The notes under the pieces were generated by a model. It ran no database searches. It was given only the letters and a program-made list of their open reading frames with translations, and was not told the DNA's origin. Positions 31,066 through 39,099 of a stretch of DNA of 41,576 nucleotides are shown one piece after another (the first letter of the stretch is position 1; each line of letters begins with the position of its first letter). Origin of the DNA: a virus; IMG/VR virus record IMGVR_UViG_3300025065_000015, positions 1 to 41,576 of that record, one strand, 5' to 3'. The position numbers and the translations under genes are program-made.

Positions 31066-32942
31066 GTGAAAACAGAACATCCTTTATTATCCTTATTATA
31101 TGCCTTCTGTTACTGTCCATCGTCGGGTGTCTTAACGTAGATCACGAGGACACCCCACAACCACAAGAAACCTCTGTGCCCGAAGGAACGGGAGACCTTG
31201 CTTTACAGGGTTATCCAGCCTCATTCAGCACTCTTGAAGTTACGGGTGTGCTAACCGGAACAACTGGACGCGCGGCGATAATTACTATAGCCCCTTCAAA
31301 TGCAGGTACACTAAGCAGGTTACAAGCAGATGTTCTTTGTGACAGCACAGACGACCAGACAGAAATAAATGCTGCTATTACAGAAGTGGTTAATCTTGGT
31401 GGCGGTAAGGTCGTGCTACTCGAAGGTGACTTTACTATATCTGCACCAATCTACATATACACCCCTCAGTATGCAGGGGTTACGTTGGAAGGGCAGGGTA
31501 TAGAGGCTACTTATGTTGTGCTAGCAAATAATAGCGATTGCAACATGTTTGAGATGCACCAAACTGCGGCATATAATGTCGAGTATTTCACGCTGAGAGA
31601 TATGCAACTTAGCGGAAACGGTTCTAATCAAACAACTGGGGATATTATTAATCTTTCTGCTGGCACAGGATCTTATGTTCCCAACTATTTCTTCATGGAA
31701 AACCTCAGATTGGGTAGTGCTTACGATAACTGTTTTGATTGCACAAGCACTAACAGCACTCGCATAAACACTGTAGTAATGTCCGGTGCTTCAAGTTCGC
31801 CGGTGTTCTTGGAAACTTCTTGCGACGGCATCCAATCAGTTAATCTCACAATATTGAAACAATCCGGTCCCAACTCAACCATGACTTCTGATGCTGCATC
31901 AGGACAAAAAGATGTTGGTGTTAGCAGTACAGCAACCTTTACTGCTGGCGAGGCCGTTAGAATATTTGATGATAATTCCAGGGAAGTCAATACGATTTCC
32001 AGTATCGCCGGCGGCACTCTTACAATGACCACCAATCTCACCAACACATACGCAACTGGTAGTAGTGGCGCGGTGAGGGAAATAGAAGACGCGATTACTT
32101 TCTCCGGTGGGAGTGAGAGCGATTTCGTTAACACAACTGTTGATGGGGCTTATTCCGAGCATGGCATAGTAACATACAACGTAAGTCGATTAGCATTCAC
32201 TAATTTCTATGTGGGCGCTCAGTGGAAGAACGGGATATATTGCTCCGGGTCTGGTGATTCGTTAATATTCTCTAATGGTAATGTGTTAGGCCAATCCCTC
32301 ATGACTGGCAGTTATTACGGGTTGTATATTGAAGCTGATGGAAGTATCTATAATGATATCACTTTAGAACGCAACTCTGGAACTGGGTCTATGAGGGGTG
32401 TCTACATAGCCAGTGGTGGTACCAACAACGTAATTACAAACATCAATGTTGAGGAAGTTGATACCCCTACATCTTACGGTGTTGTAGATGATAGTGGTGG
32501 TGGATGGAACGCTATAAGTAATATTATAGGGGCCGATATAGGTACTCAACTCCTAAACACATTGACTACTGATGACACCGCATACGGCGATTACAAAAAC
32601 AAAACTGTTACCGAGAACACTCAGGGATTCGGGAATCTTCTATCACTCACTACTAATGGGGTATATCAAGATGCTACTTGTGGAACCCCTAACGCAATAG
32701 CAATAGCTATTGCAGGTGAAAGTGGGACAGGAGCCGGGAAACCAGTCTACTTCTCAGGAAGTGAACTTTATGATACTGGATGGTCATGGACTACTGGCGA
32801 CACATTATATCTAGGCTTGGACGGTGGCATTAGTTCAGGCACACCGTCAACGTCCGATCATATGGTGCAGGTTGTTGCTATTGCTTCAGGGACGTATTCG
32901 GCGATATTTGAACCCTCACTCTCAACAAGGGTTGTTAATTGA
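31062..32942 (+). CDS. Lipoprotein with pectate-lyase-like beta-helix, 626 aa
   Basis: The N-terminal signal has Ile/Leu-rich residues 8-21 and a canonical Ser-Ile-Val-Gly-Cys lipobox, then a Pro/Gln-rich linker. From about residue 105 ('Asp-Asp-Gln-Thr-Glu-Ile-Asn-Ala-Ala-Ile') the chain reads as a right-handed beta-helix, the fold of phage tailspikes and pectate lyases, with many Asn/Gly/Thr turns. The C-terminal 120 residues look like a separate trimerisation or binding cap. No catalytic motif can be named with confidence. A tailspike-like body with a lipid anchor implies display on the host surface. Confidence 0.8.
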   Translation: MSENRTSFIILIICLLLLSIVGCLNVDHEDTPQPQETSVPEGTGDLALQGYPASFSTLEVTGVLTGTTGRAAIITIAPSNAGTLSRLQADVLCDSTDDQTEINAAITEVVNLGGGKVVLLEGDFTISAPIYIYTPQYAGVTLEGQGIEATYVVLANNSDCNMFEMHQTAAYNVEYFTLRDMQLSGNGSNQTTGDIINLSAGTGSYVPNYFFMENLRLGSAYDNCFDCTSTNSTRINTVVMSGASSSPVFLETSCDGIQSVNLTILKQSGPNSTMTSDAASGQKDVGVSSTATFTAGEAVRIFDDNSREVNTISSIAGGTLTMTTNLTNTYATGSSGAVREIEDAITFSGGSESDFVNTTVDGAYSEHGIVTYNVSRLAFTNFYVGAQWKNGIYCSGSGDSLIFSNGNVLGQSLMTGSYYGLYIEADGSIYNDITLERNSGTGSMRGVYIASGGTNNVITNINVEEVDTPTSYGVVDDSGGGWNAISNIIGADIGTQLLNTLTTDDTAYGDYKNKTVTENTQGFGNLLSLTTNGVYQDATCGTPNAIAIAIAGESGTGAGKPVYFSGSELYDTGWSWTTGDTLYLGLDGGISSGTPSTSDHMVQVVAIASGTYSAIFEPSLSTRVVN

Positions 32943-33049
32943 GAATAGTTCTAGTCTATATCCTGTTGTTGACATTTCTGTTTCCTTTTCAAGCCAACGC
33001 TGATGACATTCAGGATTCAAGAGACGAGTATGCAGTTACTCAACCATAG
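32939..33049 (+). CDS. Small secreted peptide with Sec signal, 36 aa
   Basis: TTG overlaps the stop of the large lipoprotein gene (TTGA). The first 20 residues are a textbook signal peptide, Met-Arg then Ile-Val-Leu-Val-Tyr-Ile-Leu-Leu-Leu, ending in Ala-Asn-Ala, a good signal-peptidase site. A polar, acidic mature peptide of about 16 residues follows. Such a short export product could signal, block a receptor or be a decayed gene. Confidence 0.55.
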   Translation: MRIVLVYILLLTFLFPFQANADDIQDSRDEYAVTQP

Positions 33050-33081
33050 ACGCTGTAAGCCCGACTTAAAGGAGTAAAGCT

Positions 33082-34323
33082 ATGCCCGATTGGTCAGACG
33101 ATGAATTTACCCAAATATCAACAACAGTTATCCAGGAGATAAGCGCAAAAGCTCCTTCTATTAAAGTAAGGCGCATGACTACCACAGGGGGAACCAGACG
33201 CCCGTATAATCTCGACCTCGACCTTTCATACTTCACTGACAATGTTTCGCGGGTGAGAGAAGTGATTCTGGTTGAGTGGCCGTATCGAAGCGACCCGCCT
33301 GTTTATCGTAACAAAAAATGGAAAGAGGATGAAAAGATCACGATGGAGACGTACTCTTGCCCCTCCACCGGGCTTGAGATTACCGCGGTAGCGGACAACG
33401 GAGACGGTATCACGGTCAATGTCACGCTTGATGTTTCAGGAACGGATAACACGGACCACGAATTACAGACAAACGACGTGGTGACGATTGTAGGGACAAC
33501 CAGCTATAACGATACCTACGTCATAACCAGAGTGAGCGCGAGTGTGTTTAAGATCACAGCTACCTATGTAGCCTCAGAAACCGGGAATATCGGTGAGATC
33601 GTAGGACTCACGCTTGCAGAGGACCATACTTGTGGTGATACTGCTGCCTCAAACACCATGAACCCTGATCAAGAACAGGTAACGATTCAAGGCATGATAG
33701 CTCATGCGTGGGAGCACTGGCTTGAGGAAAGTAGAGATGAAGTCAACAACGCTGTTACAACTATCGGGACGGCTGAGACAGCAATAGGGCTTTCAACTGC
33801 AAGGGTGACTCAAGCTCTGGCTGACGTAGCTAGTGGAAGGACGGAAGCTGCTAAGGTATCGGATATTGTTGACGATGCTGCAACAGAAATCGGATTGATT
33901 AAAGCTGAAGTTGACCAGGCTGTTACTGACCTTGATAGCGGTCGCGCCTTACTCAACACCAATACCATAGTTGGTAAAGCCTCTCTTGATTATATCTCTC
34001 AGGCCAACGGTGAATTGAATACTGCTGTTGGGTTTTTCAGATCCGCACAAAGCTATCTTGGACAGGCCAAAGCAGATGAATCGATAGCCGCCTCATACGC
34101 TGGTCTTGCTGGAAGAGAATTACAGGTTGCGGCTACCAATATCAATAAAGGTGCCGCTTATCTGTCTGAAGTTAACGCAAGGCTCAATGCTGCAACAAAG
34201 ATTATTCAGTTATCCCAACGGGAATGTGAGCGCAAGATGGCACTGTATCGTAAAGAACTTTTGAGATTGGAGTATGAATACAAGAATAAAATGTCTCGTT
34301 ATAACCGTTTGTATGCACGATGA
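33082..34323 (+). CDS. Head-tail adaptor with Ig-like insert and coiled-coil tail, 413 aa
   Basis: ATG after AAAGGAGTAAAGCT. The first 90 residues ('Val-Ile-Leu-Val-Glu-Trp-Pro-Tyr ... Pro-Pro-Val-Tyr') fit a connector or adaptor protein. Residues about 93-188 are a beta-domain with Asp-Val-Val-Thr-Ile-Val-Gly-Thr-Thr-Ser-Tyr-Asn-Asp-Thr, a common Ig-like insert. From about 205 onward the chain is a long Ala/Thr/Asn-rich coiled coil ending in a basic helix. The whole could form a neck or tail stem. Overlaps the next gene by four bases. Confidence 0.6.
   Translation: MPDWSDDEFTQISTTVIQEISAKAPSIKVRRMTTTGGTRRPYNLDLDLSYFTDNVSRVREVILVEWPYRSDPPVYRNKKWKEDEKITMETYSCPSTGLEITAVADNGDGITVNVTLDVSGTDNTDHELQTNDVVTIVGTTSYNDTYVITRVSASVFKITATYVASETGNIGEIVGLTLAEDHTCGDTAASNTMNPDQEQVTIQGMIAHAWEHWLEESRDEVNNAVTTIGTAETAIGLSTARVTQALADVASGRTEAAKVSDIVDDAATEIGLIKAEVDQAVTDLDSGRALLNTNTIVGKASLDYISQANGELNTAVGFFRSAQSYLGQAKADESIAASYAGLAGRELQVAATNINKGAAYLSEVNARLNAATKIIQLSQRECERKMALYRKELLRLEYEYKNKMSRYNRLYAR
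33478..33525 (+). repeat. Two adjacent blocks duplicated in swapped order at 7198-7244
   Basis: Block A, 33478-33500 (23 nt), and block B, 33502-33525 (24 nt). In the early gene at 7147, B (7198-7221) precedes A (7222-7244). Every base of each block matches. Confidence 0.95.
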
Positions 34324-36533
34324 GGACACTTAATTCTGGCCTTTTAGCAGCACAGAAACTCACCTATCTAGAAGCTGCCTATAAGGTGACGTTAACTCAC
34401 GCCTCGCCACCGGGAGAGCAAGACGGTACTTACATCTATTATCTGGACAACAACACTGAGTCCGGGCGTATCCTGAAGAAAATATTGGGGCATGAGGAAC
34501 AGCTTTTTGAAGGTAAAGCGACCCTCGTACTGGATAACAGCGACAAGGCACTCAATGATATTGACTTCAAAGGGTATACAGTAGTTATCTCCTATGGTGC
34601 ATGGATAAGTGATGCGGGTGTTTACTCTGACTGCACGGATGTAAAAGTAATTGACCAGGATTACACGGACTCTCCCGGTGACCTGAGTATCATCCTGTAC
34701 TGCGAGAGTGAGATGTCGATGCTCGGGCATGACCGGGCATCAGACAGTGTAGTGCCTACTGATTCGGACACCCGGACGGTCAAGGACTGGATACGGGAAA
34801 TCATGGGGGATACCGGGAAGACCCATCTAGCGGAGTTCAACCACTGTACCGCTTATGATGTGGCGTTTGACTCTGAAGACTCGATGATGACCAATTATGT
34901 CCCGAAAGACGGTTTCAGGATTTACAGGAACAGCACGAGGAAGTCTGCAATTCGAAGATTACTGGACATGACCCAGTGCATAGCCCGTTTTGAAGACGAT
35001 GGAGAACTGCACGTATTTAACCCCACGATAACAGGGGCTACCTACGATTACGAGTACAAATTTAACGTAGCAAATGAGCATGAGTTCTTCTCGAAGCGAT
35101 ACAGGGATTCATCAACCGTTCCTAATTATATAGTAGTTGACTCTCTTCCCGATGCTACTGCGTATCAAGGAACCGCAAATACATCAGAAAAGATAGGTGA
35201 GTTTAGAGCGTATTTCCAGAGAGCATTAGCCAGTGACGCGGAAGGGAACAACCTTGCTGCTGCAATTCTAGCAAAGTTTCAACTTCACAGGAATATAGGT
35301 CAAACCATCATACCGTTCATCAATGCCGGCCAAGAGGTGGGGGATTATATCAAGATAACTTCCTCTCGAAGCGGTAAAGACCGGACAGGGAATGTCTCAA
35401 AAATTGTCCGCAATGTTGACCCGTTTGGCGAAACGTACATGCAGGTCACTTTTGGCGGGTGGAAAGACGCTAAAAGGGTTACTGCTTTACTGGAAACCTA
35501 CGATGACAACTATGCTGCAATGGAAAGGTTGCAGGTCAAGAACCTGTACGCCGAGTCTATTCAGGCTGAAGATATCAATTTAACATCGATAGACCAAGAT
35601 GATATAGCAGATGGAACCACATATGCAAGAGTTCTCTCAACTCATATCTCGGAAGGGAGGATTCAACTTACTGCTGAAACTGTAGTTAATGGTTTTGACC
35701 TTGACGGGATGCCTGACGGGTCTGTTTATGAGAGGGTACGTGCCACACAGATAAGCGAGGGAAAGATTGAACTTGCCTCAACCAGTTATCTGGTAAACGA
35801 GGAACAGGTCAGGCTGGGGGTTGGATCTCAGAACAGGCTTGAACTGAAGTCTACTGGAATCAAAGGGTTTTCGTATTCAGGCCAAACGGAGACAGAGGAA
35901 TTTCACATAGATGCCACAGACGGGACGATCAAAGCTGGTGCCGGTGATGTTGTTATAGGCTCAGACGGTATAAAGATTAGTGGTAATGATAATGAGCGCA
36001 TTACCTTTCATTATTCCGGCGACAAAGTCGGGTCCATAGATTATAGTAATGTATTTGGCAATTTCCGCGTATTCGCTGGTGATGGTAAAGACATGTACTT
36101 AGCGACTGGATTAGGAGATGGTGTTGGTGGTGGAAATGTAGTTTTATACACAACAGATGGTGACGACGTAGTTATATGGAATGCTGATGCTATATACCCT
36201 GGATATGATTATGGGGGTAATTCTCCTACTGATCTCGGACTCAGTAATCGCAGGTTTAAGAAATTATATGTATATGACATCTTAGCTAGTAATGAGATAG
36301 AGATTGGCGGCGACCTTAACATTGACGGCGACCTTAACCATGATGGTAGTAATATCGGCTTTTTCGGAACTGCCCCGGCGGTCAAGGACAGTGTAGCGGA
36401 TTTATCTTTAGCTCCATATGATGTCGCAGGTGGCGATACTGTGGATGAGTCTGATATTGAATGGTACTTTGCTCTGCACGAAACAAAGATCAACGAAATC
36501 ATAAATGCCCTGCAAAGCTACGGTTTACTCTGA
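34320..36533 (+). CDS. Tail/baseplate-hub to fibre protein, 737 aa
   Basis: Overlaps the adaptor gene (ATGA). Residues 1-370 form a globular part with 'Leu-Phe-Glu-Gly-Lys-Ala-Thr-Leu-Val-Leu-Asp-Asn-Ser-Asp' and 'Ile-Arg-Glu-Ile-Met-Gly-Asp-Thr-Gly', resembling phage tail-hub proteins. Residues 400-700 are fibre-like, with two copies of a 'Gly-Thr/Ser-x-Tyr-x-Arg-Val ... Ile-Ser-Glu-Gly-Arg/Lys-Ile' unit and shaft repeats. The last 35 residues end in a short helix (Glu-Thr-Lys-Ile-Asn-Glu-Ile-Ile) repeated in the next small gene. Likely receptor-binding apparatus. Confidence 0.7.
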   Translation: MRTLNSGLLAAQKLTYLEAAYKVTLTHASPPGEQDGTYIYYLDNNTESGRILKKILGHEEQLFEGKATLVLDNSDKALNDIDFKGYTVVISYGAWISDAGVYSDCTDVKVIDQDYTDSPGDLSIILYCESEMSMLGHDRASDSVVPTDSDTRTVKDWIREIMGDTGKTHLAEFNHCTAYDVAFDSEDSMMTNYVPKDGFRIYRNSTRKSAIRRLLDMTQCIARFEDDGELHVFNPTITGATYDYEYKFNVANEHEFFSKRYRDSSTVPNYIVVDSLPDATAYQGTANTSEKIGEFRAYFQRALASDAEGNNLAAAILAKFQLHRNIGQTIIPFINAGQEVGDYIKITSSRSGKDRTGNVSKIVRNVDPFGETYMQVTFGGWKDAKRVTALLETYDDNYAAMERLQVKNLYAESIQAEDINLTSIDQDDIADGTTYARVLSTHISEGRIQLTAETVVNGFDLDGMPDGSVYERVRATQISEGKIELASTSYLVNEEQVRLGVGSQNRLELKSTGIKGFSYSGQTETEEFHIDATDGTIKAGAGDVVIGSDGIKISGNDNERITFHYSGDKVGSIDYSNVFGNFRVFAGDGKDMYLATGLGDGVGGGNVVLYTTDGDDVVIWNADAIYPGYDYGGNSPTDLGLSNRRFKKLYVYDILASNEIEIGGDLNIDGDLNHDGSNIGFFGTAPAVKDSVADLSLAPYDVAGGDTVDESDIEWYFALHETKINEIINALQSYGLL

Positions 36534-36671
36534 ATGGGAGCATTAACTGATTGTGCAGGGGCAGACACAGTTTCGGAAAATACTATTGAGGCAAATTTTC
36601 TAGTCCTCCAATTAAAAATCAATGCAATCCTCACATCTCTCAGGGTTAATGGTTATATAGGTGGTTCATAA
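36534..36671 (+). CDS. Fibre-tip paralogue, 45 aa
   Basis: Starts on the last base of the fibre stop. Its sequence (Cys-Ala-Gly-Ala-Asp-Thr-Val-Ser-Glu-Asn-Thr-Ile-Glu ... Leu-Lys-Ile-Asn-Ala-Ile-Leu) parallels the end of the 737-residue protein (Val-Ala-Gly-Gly-Asp-Thr-Val-Asp-Glu-Ser-Asp-Ile-Glu ... Thr-Lys-Ile-Asn-Glu-Ile-Ile). It is therefore a free-standing version of the fibre C-terminus, perhaps a co-assembly or capping subunit. Confidence 0.6.
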   Translation: MGALTDCAGADTVSENTIEANFLVLQLKINAILTSLRVNGYIGGS

Positions 36672-36692
36672 AGGTTTCGTATAGGGGGGATT

Positions 36693-37376
36693 ATGTGTCT
36701 TAAAAGGAATCGGGTTCAACAGGATTGTTCAACGTGGGCCGTCATCTCAGAACTTGAGGAAGTAATCAAACAGAAGGACACTCAACTATTCCAGATGAGA
36801 AGTAACCTTGCAATATGTAACACTACGGTTGCCGAATTGAACCAGGAAATCGCCACTCTCAATGACCAGATGTGGGTACTGGAAGACATTATAACCCTTC
36901 GTGATTTGCGAATTAAGGAACTGGAAGAGGGTGCACAAGAGGAATATCCGTATGAAGTAACCAACTTCAAGGTAGTCAACGGTGACGTGATTGAACGCAC
37001 GATGGACAAGTACGGTGTCAAGTTCCATCGTTCACCTATGGATACTGAGTACAGAATCCCAACCATGGTGGATGTAGCCACTTGGATTGATTGGAGTCAG
37101 ATTAACACATCCAGGTACATAACTAATTATCGAGATTGTGACAAATCAGCCCGTAAAGCATGGGGGGACTACGCGTGGGATACTCTTTGCAACAACATCG
37201 TGCTTATCACGGATTATTCCGGGGGGCATGGCTATAATGCGTTCTTCGTTTGGGATGAAGAGACAGATGATATCGAGCTGTGGGTACTCGAACCTCAGAA
37301 CGATTTACTTTGGGAATTTGATAATGAGGTAATGACTGGACTCTATGATTGCGAGTTTGGACTTTGGCAGATTTAA
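36693..37376 (+). CDS. Coiled-coil protein with transglutaminase/papain-like domain, 227 aa
   Basis: ATG after AGGGGGGATT. Residues 15-80 are a coiled coil. Residues 110-227 form a domain with Cys149 (Arg-Asp-Cys-Asp-Lys-Ser-Ala), His179 (Gly-Gly-His-Gly-Tyr-Asn-Ala-Phe) and Glu200-Pro-Gln-Asn-Asp, in the order of the Cys-His-Asp/Glu site of cysteine peptidases of the transglutaminase fold. Such domains occur in phage proteins near tail or lysis genes. It could cut peptidoglycan peptides during entry or lysis. Directly upstream of the holin-like pair, so an endolysin role is possible but unproven. Confidence 0.6.
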   Translation: MCLKRNRVQQDCSTWAVISELEEVIKQKDTQLFQMRSNLAICNTTVAELNQEIATLNDQMWVLEDIITLRDLRIKELEEGAQEEYPYEVTNFKVVNGDVIERTMDKYGVKFHRSPMDTEYRIPTMVDVATWIDWSQINTSRYITNYRDCDKSARKAWGDYAWDTLCNNIVLITDYSGGHGYNAFFVWDEETDDIELWVLEPQNDLLWEFDNEVMTGLYDCEFGLWQI

Positions 37377-37387
37377 GGAGATATGAC

Positions 37388-37549
37388 ATGAAGTACATAG
37401 ACGACATAATCTTTTCAGTTGGGCTAATAGCCCTGTGCGTGGTAGGGGGGATTGAGGGATTCCTAGACGGCTCACAGATAATCGCATTAGTGGGCATCGG
37501 GGGAGGTTTTGCATACGGTAAGCAAGCTGTGAAGAATGGTGCTATATGA
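37388..37549 (+). CDS. Holin-like two-helix membrane protein, 53 aa
   Basis: ATG 37388 has AAGGAGATATGAC upstream, better than the earlier in-frame start within the preceding gene. Two hydrophobic stretches (Ile-Phe-Ser-Val-Gly-Leu-Ile-Ala-Leu-Cys-Val-Val and Ile-Ile-Ala-Leu-Val-Gly-Ile-Gly-Gly-Gly-Phe) fit a small class II-like holin. The next gene overlaps its stop. Role inferred from size, topology and place. Confidence 0.6.
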   Translation: MKYIDDIIFSVGLIALCVVGGIEGFLDGSQIIALVGIGGGFAYGKQAVKNGAI

Positions 37550-37695
37550 AAAAACCAACCCTCTCAGAACGAGTCACACTACTTGAAGAAGCCGTAAACA
37601 ACCACTTAACTACTCGAATTAAACGAACTGAACGGCTCCAATACATTATACTTGGGGCTATTGTCGCTGCTGCCATAGCAAATATGTTTACTTAG
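37546..37695 (+). CDS. XhlA-like membrane protein, 49 aa
   Basis: ATGA overlap with the holin-like gene. The N-terminal half is a charged helix ('Ser-Glu-Arg-Val-Thr-Leu-Leu-Glu-Glu-Ala-Val-Asn-Asn'), the C-terminal half a single hydrophobic helix (Ile-Ile-Leu-Gly-Ala-Ile-Val-Ala-Ala-Ala). This is the plan of XhlA/hemolysin-type lysis accessories that work beside holins. It supports a lysis module here. Confidence 0.65.
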   Translation: MKKPTLSERVTLLEEAVNNHLTTRIKRTERLQYIILGAIVAAAIANMFT

Positions 37696-37716
37696 GGAGG
37701 TGAATCTTATGCCAAA

Positions 37717-37875
37717 TTGCCCCGATGCAAAGGACGGCTAGAACCTATCCCGCAAAGATCTGGCTATCGATGGTGTGATGAATGTCAGGAAGTCATACCC
37801 CCACGTTATAGACCCGACATGCCCTATCCACCCTTCGGGGATACATCAGCGGAAGACGGTGATGATTGGGAGTGA
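37717..37875 (+). CDS. Possible zinc-ribbon protein, perhaps frameshifted at its start, 52 aa
   Basis: The frame from TTG 37717 has two Cys knuckles (Arg-Cys-Lys-Gly and Trp-Cys-Asp-Glu-Cys) and a Pro/Asp-rich tail ending at TGA 37875. The best ribosome site (GGAGG, 37696) instead serves an ATG at 37709 in a neighbouring frame that stops after ten codons. One missing base between them would restore a normal start, so a frameshift, a sequencing error or a weak TTG start are all possible. Confidence 0.35.
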   Translation: MPRCKGRLEPIPQRSGYRWCDECQEVIPPRYRPDMPYPPFGDTSAEDGDDWE

Positions 37876-37969
37876 CAATATAAAACGGGAACGATGTAAG
37901 GCTTGCGGAATAACGAGGAAATGTAACAAGGGGGAGCTATGGCAAGCAGTAAAACAAAAAACCTATTAA
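37778..37969 (+). CDS. Alternative overlapping zinc-finger-like frame, 63 aa
   Basis: Runs in another frame across the previous candidate. It shows Cys-Pro-Ile-His and Arg-Cys-Lys-Ala-Cys-Gly, which could bind zinc, and continues into the phosphoesterase start. A shorter start at ATG 37860 would avoid most of the overlap. Only one of the two overlapping frames need be real. Confidence 0.35.
   Translation: MNVRKSYPHVIDPTCPIHPSGIHQRKTVMIGSDNIKRERCKACGITRKCNKGELWQAVKQKTY
37931..37969 (+). repeat. 39-bp segment copied at 15538-15576
   Basis: It contains the GGGGGAG ribosome site and first codons of the phosphoesterase gene. The other copy is a stray fragment in the head-gene region. Confidence 0.95.
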
Positions 37970-38943
37970 TCAGTTACCTAGAGAAATATCCAGACTTGCC
38001 AAACCGAACTTTAGCACGGATGGTATTCGGGCAACACGGCCACTTATTCAAAGACCTGGAGCAAGTTCGGTCGAACATCAGGAATTACCGGGGCCGCAAC
38101 GGGGATTGTAACCGCAAGTATAATTTCGCGGATAAGCGATTTTATCTACCGGAACCAACACAGAACAACCCGTACTCACTACCCCCTTATATCCCGTTGA
38201 ACTATAAGGATTACACCATCCCCGCCGAGTTAAAACGTGGGCTTATCCTGGCCGATACACAGATTCCGTTTCAGGATAATAAGGGCTTGTCAGTCGTATT
38301 GGACAGGGCCAAGCAATTCGACCCGGACTTCTTGATCCTCAACGGTGACATTATAGACTTTTATCGTCTATCAAAATTCCGGACAGACCCGACGGTTGAC
38401 GATACCAAGGAAGCGATAAACGCCCTAATTCAATTCCTGATGGCGTTACGAACATTGTTTCCGGACGCCGAAATCGTTTATAAACTCGGCAACCATGATG
38501 ACAGATTCTATTATTATATGCAGCAAAAGGCTCCGGAGTTTTTCGGTATTCCCGAATTCCGAATAGAGTCAGTGCTGCACACTGATAAACTAGGAATCGA
38601 GGTTGTTGGGGATAAGCGGAGGATACGAGCTGGCAAACTGTATATTATCCACGGTCATGAATTCTGGCAATCGCTTAACAATCCGGTAAATCCAGCCAGG
38701 GGTTTATATCTAAAGGCCAAGAGGTCATCTTTATGCGCCCACCACCACCAGACATCAGAACACACCGAGCCGGATATCGGGGATGATCTGATAACGTGCT
38801 GGTCGATTGGTTGCTGTTGCCAGTTGCACCCGGAATATATGCCTATTAATAAATGGAACCACGGATTTGCCCTGATGGAAAAAACTTCGGGCGGTAATTT
38901 CCAACTGGACAACATGAGGATTATAGACGGGGAAATAGTCTAA
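37939..38943 (+). CDS. Calcineurin-like metallophosphoesterase with N-terminal HTH-like part, 334 aa
   Basis: Two-metal phosphoesterase motifs appear in order: Ala-Asp-Thr-Gln at 105-108 (Gln in place of the usual His), Asn-Gly-Asp at 135-137, Gly-Asn-His-Asp at 184-187, His-Gly-His-Glu at 238-241 and His-His-His at 268-270. Residues 1-60 (Leu-Ala-Arg-Met-Val-Phe-Gly ... Val-Arg-Ser-Asn-Ile-Arg-Asn-Tyr-Arg-Gly) look like a small DNA-binding helix bundle. Substrate is unknown; nucleic-acid end processing or nucleotide signal removal are options. Last gene of the late region before a strong terminator. Confidence 0.85.
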   Translation: MASSKTKNLLISYLEKYPDLPNRTLARMVFGQHGHLFKDLEQVRSNIRNYRGRNGDCNRKYNFADKRFYLPEPTQNNPYSLPPYIPLNYKDYTIPAELKRGLILADTQIPFQDNKGLSVVLDRAKQFDPDFLILNGDIIDFYRLSKFRTDPTVDDTKEAINALIQFLMALRTLFPDAEIVYKLGNHDDRFYYYMQQKAPEFFGIPEFRIESVLHTDKLGIEVVGDKRRIRAGKLYIIHGHEFWQSLNNPVNPARGLYLKAKRSSLCAHHHQTSEHTEPDIGDDLITCWSIGCCCQLHPEYMPINKWNHGFALMEKTSGGNFQLDNMRIIDGEIV

Positions 38944-38966
38944 CCTGTTGGTCCCCCACAGGGATT

Positions 38967-39000
38967 GAGGGAGTCGGCTTCGGTCGGCTCCCTCTTTTTT
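38967..39000 (+). terminator. Strong terminator ending the late region
   Basis: A 12-bp stem on a C(TTCG)G tetraloop (stem arms 38967-38978 and 38983-38994) followed by six T. It separates rightward late genes from the leftward integrase gene. Confidence 0.92.
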
Positions 39001-39003
39001 CGT

Positions 39004-39099
39004 CTATACCTTCCGGGCCAAGGCGAGTGCCAGCGGTGTTATAAAGCAGGCCAAACCGATGGCAATGAAACCTAAACCATCATATGTTTTATAATCGAT
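39004..39099 (-). CDS. Possible membrane peptide downstream of integrase, 31 aa
   Basis: A minus-strand frame overlapping the integrase end encodes Gly-Leu-Gly-Phe-Ile-Ala-Ile-Gly-Leu-Ala-Cys-Phe-Ile and Pro-Leu-Ala-Leu-Ala-Leu-Ala, clearly membrane-like, ending Arg-Lys-Val. No ATG, GTG or TTG precedes the hydrophobic part; an ATC at 39099 would be needed. Listed because the hydrophobic pattern is strong. Confidence 0.2.
   Translation of the reverse strand: MDYKTYDGLGFIAIGLACFITPLALALARKV

Noticed and set aside
31721-32134. 137-codon minus-strand frame inside the beta-helix gene
   Set aside because: Antisense shadow of a convincing lipoprotein gene.
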